Of a DNA stretch of 13,234 nucleotides, positions 6,798 to 11,937 are shown piece by piece. Numbering within the stretch: position 1 is the first letter of the stretch; each line of letters begins with the position of its first letter. Source of the stretch: Modestobacter sp. (GTDB taxonomy: Bacteria; Actinomycetota; Actinomycetes; Mycobacteriales; Geodermatophilaceae); contig JAOPVN010000465.1 in NCBI GenBank assembly GCA_025966175.1, positions 1-13,234 of the forward strand. Direction: 5' to 3'. The notes under the pieces were generated by a model that ran no database searches, had not been told where the DNA came from, and saw only the letters and a list, made by a program, of their open reading frames with translations. The translations under genes and the position numbers were made by a program.

Positions 6798-8353
6798 TTG
6801 GGCTCTCCGGCCTCCGCCTCGGCCCGGCGGGCCTCGGCGAACGCGGCCAGGGCGTCGACGAGCGGGCCGACGGCAGCGGTCTCGGGCTGGACGTCGACGC
6901 GCAGCCCGAACTCGGTGGCGCTGGCCGCGGTGGCCGGGCCGATCACCGACACGACGGTGCGCGCGTGCGGCTTGCCGGCGATGCCGACCAGGTTGCGCAC
7001 GGTGCTCGACGAGGTGAAGCAGACGGCGTCGAAGCCACCGCCCTTGATCGCCTCGCGCACCGCGGCCGCGGGCGGCGCCGCCCGCACGGTGCGGTAGGCG
7101 GTGACGTCGTCGATCTCCCAGCCACGCTCCTTGAGCCCGGCGGCGAGGGTCTCGGTCGCGATGTCGGCGCGGGGCAGCAGCACCCGGTCGATCGGGTCGA
7201 AGACGTCGTCGTAGGGCGGGAAGTCGGCCAGCAGCCCCTCGCTGGACTGCTCACCGGTGGGCACCAGCTCCGGCACGATGCCGAACTCCCGCACCGCGTC
7301 GGCGGTCTGCTGACCGACGCAGGCGACCTTGACCCCGGCGAAGGCGCGGGCGTCCAGGCCGAGCTCGGTGAACTTCTCCCGCACCGCCTTCACCGCGTTG
7401 GTCGAGGTGAAGACGATCCAGCCGTAGCGGCCGGTGACCAGGCCCTTGACCGCGCGGTCCATCTGCGCCGGGCTGCGCGGGGGCTCGACGGCGATGGTCG
7501 GCACCTCCACCGGGACGGCGCCGTAGGCGCGCAGCCGCTCGCTCATGTCGCCGGCCTGCTCCTTGGTGCGCGGCACCAGCACGCGCCAGCCGAACAGCGG
7601 GCGGCTCTCCCACCAGGAGAGCTTGGCGCGCTTGTCGACGGCTGCGCCGACGGTGACGACGACGGATCCGGTGAGGCCGTCCAGTCCGGCGTTCTTCTCC
7701 GCGACCGCGGACAGCTTGCTGGCCACGCTCTTCTGCGCGGTGCCGGTTCCCTCGGTGGTGACGACGACCGGGGTGTTGCCCGACAGGCCGCCGTCGACGA
7801 GCGCGGCGGCCGTCGTCGGCAGCTGCTCTGCGTTGGCCTGCAGCACCAGCGGGCTGCCGGTGCCGATGGCGGCAGCGGCCAGCGCAGCCAGGTCCACCGG
7901 TGCGTCGACCGACCGCAGGTCGGCGTGGACCGAGCTGGCACCCAGCGGCACGCCGGCGTAGGCCGGGACCGCCGTGCCGACGGCGACACCGGGGACGACG
8001 TCGAACGGGACGCTGGTGCGGGTGACCGCCAGCGCCTCCTTCACCACGGCGTCACTGGTGAACGGATCGCCGGCGACCAGCCGGACCACGACGCTGCCGT
8101 TCTTGGCGGCGGCGACGGCGGTCTTGGCCACCTCGGCCGGCTCGCCGCTGACCGTGGTCAGCTCGAGGTCGGGGTGGGCCTCGCGCACGGTCTCGAGCAC
8201 GGCCGCGGAGACGTCCGGGTCGGCCAGCACGGTGTCGGCACCGGCGATCGCGGCGCTGGCCCGGGCCGTGAGCAGCTCCGGGTCACCGGGACCGGCGCCG
8301 ACGAAGACCACCGTGCCCTTGCCGGTGCCGTTCTGCTTGCGTGAGCGCGTCAT
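6794..8353 (-). CDS. hemD: Uroporphyrinogen-III synthase fused to a CobA-like methyltransferase domain
   Basis: This 519-residue fusion has a tetrapyrrole methylase-like domain (about 14-245) and a C-terminal uroporphyrinogen-III synthase domain (about 250-510). The first domain keeps GAGPGDPELLT (19-29) and PGVAVGTAVPAYAGVPL (121-137). However, the catalytic GDPF segment reads VRLVAGDPFTSDAV where active uroporphyrinogen methyltransferases usually read VRLKGGDPFVFGRG, so methyl transfer to uroporphyrinogen III is doubtful. The second domain shows LFGWRVLVPRTKEQA (253-267), FTSTNAVKAV and FTSSSTVRNLVGIAGKP, typical of actinobacterial HemD, which closes and inverts hydroxymethylbilane to uroporphyrinogen III. 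The ATG at 8353 has AGGAG six bases upstream and follows hemC by 89 bp; the open frame runs much further upstream, but only as a high-GC artefact. The fusion is common in actinobacteria; the role of domain one is open. Confidence 0.94.
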   Translation of the reverse strand: MTRSRKQNGTGKGTVVFVGAGPGDPELLTARASAAIAGADTVLADPDVSAAVLETVREAHPDLELTTVSGEPAEVAKTAVAAAKNGSVVVRLVAGDPFTSDAVVKEALAVTRTSVPFDVVPGVAVGTAVPAYAGVPLGASSVHADLRSVDAPVDLAALAAAAIGTGSPLVLQANAEQLPTTAAALVDGGLSGNTPVVVTTEGTGTAQKSVASKLSAVAEKNAGLDGLTGSVVVTVGAAVDKRAKLSWWESRPLFGWRVLVPRTKEQAGDMSERLRAYGAVPVEVPTIAVEPPRSPAQMDRAVKGLVTGRYGWIVFTSTNAVKAVREKFTELGLDARAFAGVKVACVGQQTADAVREFGIVPELVPTGEQSSEGLLADFPPYDDVFDPIDRVLLPRADIATETLAAGLKERGWEIDDVTAYRTVRAAPPAAAVREAIKGGGFDAVCFTSSSTVRNLVGIAGKPHARTVVSVIGPATAASATEFGLRVDVQPETAAVGPLVDALAAFAEARRAEAEAGEPK

Positions 8354-8442
8354 CGCGTGCTCCTGTTCCTGCCCCTGGTGGGGGTCGCTGCGGGTGTTGC
8401 GGGACGGTGTGGAAGCGGGCGCTGCTGCCCGGGGGGTGGCGG

Positions 8443-9384
8443 TCACCGGGGACCGGCCATGAGTGCGGCGGCGCCGCGGTCGAGCAGCTCGGTGGCGAGC
8501 TGCCGGCCCAGGGACTCGGCCTCGGTGGCCGGTCCGGAGATCGAGTCGCGGACGGAGTCGCTGCCGTCGATCGCGGTGACCGAGGCGCGCAGCCAGAGCT
8601 CGGCCGTGCCGTCCTCGGCCTCGGCGAGCTCGGCGTGCGCGGCCACCGGGGCACTGCAGCCGGCCTCGAGCGCGGTGAGCACCGCGCGCTCGGCGGCCAC
8701 GCAGGCCCGTGCGGCCGGGTCGTCGAGAGCGGCGAGCAGCGCCATGGTGCGGGTGTCGTCGCTGCGACACTCCACGGCCAGCGCGCCCTGGGCCGGCGCG
8801 GGCAGCACCTGGATGGGGTCGAGCACCTCGGTGATCGCCGACATCCGGCCCAGCCGGGCCAGCCCGGCGCGGGCCAGGACGACGGCGTCCAGCTCGCCCG
8901 CGGCCACCTTCGCCATCCGGGTGTCGACGTTGCCGCGGATCGGCACGATGTCCAGCCCGAGCCCGAGGGCGCGCAGCTGGGCCATCCGCCGGGGCGCGCC
9001 GGTGCCGACCCGGGCGCCGGGGGGCAGCTCGCCCAGGGTCAGGCCGTCGCGCGCGACGAGCACGTCCCGCGGGTCCTCCCGGGGCGGGACGGCGGCGATC
9101 GTGAGCCCGGGGGCGGGCGCCGTCGGCAGGTCCTTGAAGCTGTGCACGGCGAGGTCGACCGTGCCGGCGTGCAGGGCGTCCCGCAGCGCGCTGACGAACA
9201 CCCCGGTGCCGCCGAGCTGGGCGATCGCCTCGCTCGACCGATCGCCCTGGGTGCTGACGTGGACCAGCTCCACCGGCACCCCGCTGGACGCGGTGAGCAC
9301 GTCGGCGATGTGCTGGGACTGGGTGAGCGCCAGCTGGCTGGCCCGGGTGCCCAGCCGCAGGGTCGCGGTCCGCTCGTCGGTCAC
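8443..9384 (-). CDS. hemC: Hydroxymethylbilane synthase (porphobilinogen deaminase)
   Basis: HemC links four porphobilinogen molecules into the linear tetrapyrrole hydroxymethylbilane, the substrate of the HemD domain encoded next. The 313-residue length is typical. Seen in sequence are LRLGTRASQLALTQS (9-23), VHSFKDLPTAP with the catalytic aspartate Asp85, VGTGAPRRMAQL near 126-137 and RGNVDTRMAKV at 150-160 (both arginine-rich substrate-binding segments), and LEAGCSAPVAAH, where Cys243 anchors the dipyrromethane cofactor. The GTG start at 9384 overlaps the hemA stop by 4 nt (GTGA); the Shine-Dalgarno is poor, so coupling to hemA translation is likely. The 89-bp gap to hemD is the only break in the rex-hemB block, and no terminator or promoter stands out in it. 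Confidence 0.97.
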   Translation of the reverse strand: MTDERTATLRLGTRASQLALTQSQHIADVLTASSGVPVELVHVSTQGDRSSEAIAQLGGTGVFVSALRDALHAGTVDLAVHSFKDLPTAPAPGLTIAAVPPREDPRDVLVARDGLTLGELPPGARVGTGAPRRMAQLRALGLGLDIVPIRGNVDTRMAKVAAGELDAVVLARAGLARLGRMSAITEVLDPIQVLPAPAQGALAVECRSDDTRTMALLAALDDPAARACVAAERAVLTALEAGCSAPVAAHAELAEAEDGTAELWLRASVTAIDGSDSVRDSISGPATEAESLGRQLATELLDRGAAALMAGPR

Positions 9385-10784
9385 GATGCACCGCCCTGGC
9401 CGTCGCGGGTCATGTCGATCCGGGGGTCCAGCGCGGACAGCGGGGTGCCGGCCGGCAGCTGCGGGTCGACGGTCACGGCGTCGGAGAGGGTGGCGCGGTC
9501 GCCGTCCAGCCCCAGGCCGAACAGCGCGCGCAGCGCGTCGGCGTAGTCGGTGCCGTTCGGGGCGCTGGCCAGCTCCTTGACCCGCACGGTCGGCTCGTGC
9601 AGCAGCTTGTCCACGACCCGGCGCACGGTGCGGGCGATCTCGCTGCGGGCCTTGCCGTCGAGGTCGGGCAGCCGGGTCGACAGCCGGAGCAGCTCGGCGT
9701 CGACGACCTCGGCGGCCTGGCTGCGCAGCGCGGAGACGGTCGGCGCGACCGCCGCCGCCTGGCGCTCGGCGCGCAGCAGCGAGGTCTCCAGCTCCACGAG
9801 GGCGTACGCGGCGGCGATGTCGTCGGCGGCGACCGAGCCGGCCACGGGCCGGCCGGGGTTCGCGGCCCGCTCGCCCTGCAGCATCGCCAGGTCGACGACG
9901 TGCACGCCGGGCAGGCCGGCGACGGCCGGGTCGACGTCGCGGGGCAGGGCCAGGTCGATGATCGCGAGCGGCCGGTCGCCACGCGCGGCCAGCGCGGTGC
10001 TGACCACGTCGGTGCCGATGACCGTGCCGGTCGCCCCGGTGCAGGTGACCAGGACGTCGGCGGCGGCGAGCTCCTCGGTCAGCTGCTCGAGCCCGGCCTG
10101 CCTCCCGCCGACGGACTCGGCCAGGCGCGCCGCGCTGGCCGGCGTCCGGCTGCTGACGGTGACCGAGGCGCCCCGGCGGGCCAGGGTGGTCGCGGCGAGC
10201 GCGCCCATCGAGCCGGCGCCGACGACCAGCACCGGCCGGTCGGCCAGTTCCCCGAGGATCTCGGTGACCCGGTCGAGCGCGACCGACACCAGTGAGGCGC
10301 CGGCCTTGTCGATGCCGGTCTCGGCGTGCACCCGCTTGCCGACGCGCAGCGCCCGCTGGGCGATCGGGTGCAGCTCGCGCCCGACCGTGCCCTGCTCCTG
10401 GGCCAGCGCGTAGGCCGCGCGCAGCTGGCCCAGCACCTGGGTCTCGCCGACGACCATCGAGTCCAGCCCGGCGGCGACGGTGCACAGGTGCCCGATCGCC
10501 TGGTCCTCGTAGTAGACGGTCACGTAGGGGGAGAGCTCCTCCACCGTCGCGCCGGCGTGCCGGGCGAGCACCCGGCTGACGTCGGTGATCCCGCCGTGGA
10601 AGCGGTCGACCTCGGCGAAGACCTCGATCCGGTTGCAGGTCGCCAGGACGAGGGCCTCGGAGACGTGCTCGGAGTCGACCAGTTCGTGCAGCGTCTTGAC
10701 GGTGTCGTCACCGTTCATGCTGACCTGCTCGAGGAGGGCGACCGGCGCGGTCTGGTGGCTGATGCCGACGGCGAGCAGGCTCAT
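9381..10784 (-). CDS. hemA: Glutamyl-tRNA reductase
   Basis: HemA reduces glutamyl-tRNA(Glu) to glutamate-1-semialdehyde with NADPH and is usually the committed, regulated step of the C5 pathway. The 467-residue protein has GISHQTAPV (7-15), the catalytic cysteine Cys50 in LATCNRIEVF, His99 in the IGHLCTVAAGLDSMVVGE segment, a nucleotide-binding loop VLVVGAGSMG (185-194), and ALPRDVDP further on, then a helical dimerisation tail. The ATG at 10784 overlaps the rex stop by 4 nt (ATGA) and has an excellent GGGAGG six bases upstream. Being directly downstream of rex and its promoter, it should be controlled by Rex if the operator at 11581-11598 is real. Using glutamyl-tRNA rather than glycine for ALA agrees with hemL being present in the same cluster. 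Confidence 0.98.
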   Translation of the reverse strand: MSLLAVGISHQTAPVALLEQVSMNGDDTVKTLHELVDSEHVSEALVLATCNRIEVFAEVDRFHGGITDVSRVLARHAGATVEELSPYVTVYYEDQAIGHLCTVAAGLDSMVVGETQVLGQLRAAYALAQEQGTVGRELHPIAQRALRVGKRVHAETGIDKAGASLVSVALDRVTEILGELADRPVLVVGAGSMGALAATTLARRGASVTVSSRTPASAARLAESVGGRQAGLEQLTEELAAADVLVTCTGATGTVIGTDVVSTALAARGDRPLAIIDLALPRDVDPAVAGLPGVHVVDLAMLQGERAANPGRPVAGSVAADDIAAAYALVELETSLLRAERQAAAVAPTVSALRSQAAEVVDAELLRLSTRLPDLDGKARSEIARTVRRVVDKLLHEPTVRVKELASAPNGTDYADALRALFGLGLDGDRATLSDAVTVDPQLPAGTPLSALDPRIDMTRDGQGGAS

Positions 10785-11473
10785 CGGGCACCTCCCGAGA
10801 CGCCGGTCCGCATCGAGGCGACCACCGGCGGGGAGCCGTCGCGCTGCTGGTCCAGGAAGGCCAGCACCTGCAGCTCCACCGAGAGGTCGACCTTCCGGAC
10901 GTCGACGCCCGCAGGGACCGTCAACGCCACCGGCGCGAAGTTCAAGATGCTCCTCACCCCGGCCGTGACCAGCCGGTCACAGACCGATTGGGCCACCTCG
11001 GCCGGTGTCGTGATGACCCCGATGGAGGCCTGGGTGTCGGCGACGACGGCCTCCAGTTCCTCGACCGGGCGGACCGGCACCCCGCCCACCTCCGTGCCCA
11101 CCGTCCGCGGATCGCTGTCCAACAGACCGACGAACTGGAAGCCGCGGCTGGCGAAGCCGGTGTAGTCGGCCAGCGCCGAGCCCAGCCGGCCGATCCCGAC
11201 CAGCACGCAGGGCCGGGACCGTTCTCCGCCGAGCGCCTCGGTCAGCCGTTCGCGCAGACCGGAGATGGAGTAGCCCACGCCACGCACACCACAGGGGCCC
11301 AGGTAGGACAGGTCCTTGCGCAGTCCGGCCGGGTTCACCCCGGCCGCGGACGCGAGCTCTCCGGAGGAGACGTGACTGCGGCCGCCGTCGGCAAGACCGG
11401 CCAGCACCCGCAGGTACACGGCCAGACGGGCGACGGTGGCCTCCGGGACGATCCGGGGCCGCGACTGGGACAC
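10781..11473 (-). CDS. rex: Redox-sensing transcriptional repressor Rex
   Basis: Rex is a homodimeric repressor that binds DNA when NADH/NAD+ is low and lets go when NADH rises, typically controlling respiratory genes. The 230-residue protein has an N-terminal winged helix (about 10-80, including VSSGELASAAGVNPAGLRKD and the GVRGVGY wing) and a Rossmann domain starting at CVLVGIGRLGSAL (GxGxxG at 93-98), with Asp119 after the second strand and the C-terminal swapping-helix segment VDLSVELQVLAFLDQQ (195-210). The GTG at 11473 is preferred because GGAG lies seven bases upstream (11481-11484); longer in-frame extensions are Arg/Pro-rich and cross the promoter. The next gene is hemA, the same order as the rex-hemACD arrangement known in Streptomyces. 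A likely Rex operator sits upstream (11581-11598), suggesting autoregulation. Cys61 lies beside the DNA-binding wing. Confidence 0.96.
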   Translation of the reverse strand: MSQSRPRIVPEATVARLAVYLRVLAGLADGGRSHVSSGELASAAGVNPAGLRKDLSYLGPCGVRGVGYSISGLRERLTEALGGERSRPCVLVGIGRLGSALADYTGFASRGFQFVGLLDSDPRTVGTEVGGVPVRPVEELEAVVADTQASIGVITTPAEVAQSVCDRLVTAGVRSILNFAPVALTVPAGVDVRKVDLSVELQVLAFLDQQRDGSPPVVASMRTGVSGGAR

Positions 11474-11569
11474 GGGCAGACTCCACAGCGATCCGAACGT
11501 GACCGGCGGTGGCCGGGGACGATCGGGGGGACTTCGGGGACGCGGGCGCGTCGGCGCCCGGCGAACGCA

Positions 11570-11598
11570 ACGGTAACCGCTTGTGAACGCCTGAACAA
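11570..11598 (-). promoter_or_regulatory. Candidate promoter of the rex-hem operon
   Basis: Read on the minus strand, TTGTTC (11593-11598) and TACCGT (11570-11575) are separated by exactly 17 bases. The -10 matches the actinobacterial TAnnnT pattern and the -35 keeps TTG. Transcription would start near 11563 and give a leader of roughly 90 nt before the rex GTG. The -35 element lies inside the Rex-operator-like palindrome, so Rex binding would block polymerase. A small inverted repeat CGGT-A-ACCG (11571-11579) overlaps the -10. Confidence 0.55.
11581..11598. promoter_or_regulatory. Candidate Rex operator (ROP)
   Basis: The plus-strand sequence TTGTGAACGCCTGAACAA matches the Rex consensus TTGTGAAnnnnTTCACAA at 12 of 14 specified positions: one half-site (TTGTGAA) is perfect and the other (TGAACAA) differs at two positions. 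It lies 107 bp upstream of the rex start and overlaps the -35 element of the candidate promoter. The match and the location immediately upstream of a rex gene make autoregulation likely; binding itself is inferred. Confidence 0.7.
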
Positions 11599-11661
11599 AG
11601 TCGCGAACGCCGTCCCCGCAGGTCGGTGGGGTCCGCTGTGGTGAGGACCACGCCCGCCGGA

Positions 11662-11675
11662 CACCCGATCGGGTG
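11662..11675 (-). terminator. Possible hairpin terminator after the glutaredoxin-like gene
   Basis: CACCCGATCGGGTG is a perfect 14-base palindrome, giving at best a five-pair stem with a GATC loop, 10 nt after the glutaredoxin stop. There is no T-run after it. It could help end the acyl-CoA synthetase-glutaredoxin transcript before the rex promoter, but it is short and could also be a protein-binding site. Confidence 0.25.
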
Positions 11676-11685
11676 CTCGGCCGGG

Positions 11686-11937
11686 TCAGCCGATGCCGAG
11701 ATCCCGGCGCAGCCGCACGACGTCGACGGTGAAGTGGCTGTGTTCGCGGCCGTCCAGCAGCACCACGGGCACCCGGTCCCCGTACTCCGCGCGCAGCTCC
11801 GGATCGGCGTCCACGGCGACCAGCGCGACCGGCAGTCCGGCCTCGCCGGCGACGCGGGTGAGGGTCTCCGCGGCGATGACGCACAGATGGCAGCCCTCCC
11901 GGGTGAGCAGCTGCACGCGGGGGGTGGGCTCAGCCAC
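11686..11937 (-). CDS. Glutaredoxin-like small thiol protein (DUF836 type)
   Basis: This 83-residue cytosolic protein has a minimal thioredoxin/glutaredoxin fold. A strand VQLLTREGC leads to the redox motif CHLC (Cys16, Cys19), followed by a helix, the strand ALVAVDADPEL, and RVPVVLLDG, where Val-Pro is the conserved cis-proline. The C-terminal HSHFTVDVVRLRRDL helix resembles the DUF836 'glutaredoxin 2' family common in actinobacteria. The GTG start at 11937 overlaps the acyl-CoA synthetase stop by 8 nt, with a strong GGAGGAGG about seven to ten bases upstream. The partner is unknown. From memory, mycobacteria also carry a small glutaredoxin-like gene (Rv0508) directly before hemA, so the association with haem genes may be older than the presence of rex. 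The fold is confident and the physiological role is not known. Confidence 0.88.
   Translation of the reverse strand: MAEPTPRVQLLTREGCHLCVIAAETLTRVAGEAGLPVALVAVDADPELRAEYGDRVPVVLLDGREHSHFTVDVVRLRRDLGIG

Noticed and set aside
6794..8353. Annotating the HemD fusion as an active uroporphyrinogen-III C-methyltransferase (cobA)
   Set aside because: The GDPF-loop and flanking catalytic residues of active enzymes are replaced, so only the uroporphyrinogen-III synthase activity is supported.
8354..9391. Upstream extension of the hemD frame (would add 346 residues)
   Set aside because: The extension overlaps hemC in another frame and is Arg/Gly/Ala-rich without motifs. The ATG at 8353 with AGGAG six bases upstream starts directly before the methyltransferase-like domain.
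11474..11884. Longer Rex with an N-terminal extension of 137 residues
   Set aside because: The added residues are Arg/Pro-rich, cross the operator, the promoter and the end of the glutaredoxin gene, and the GTG at 11473 has a proper Shine-Dalgarno.
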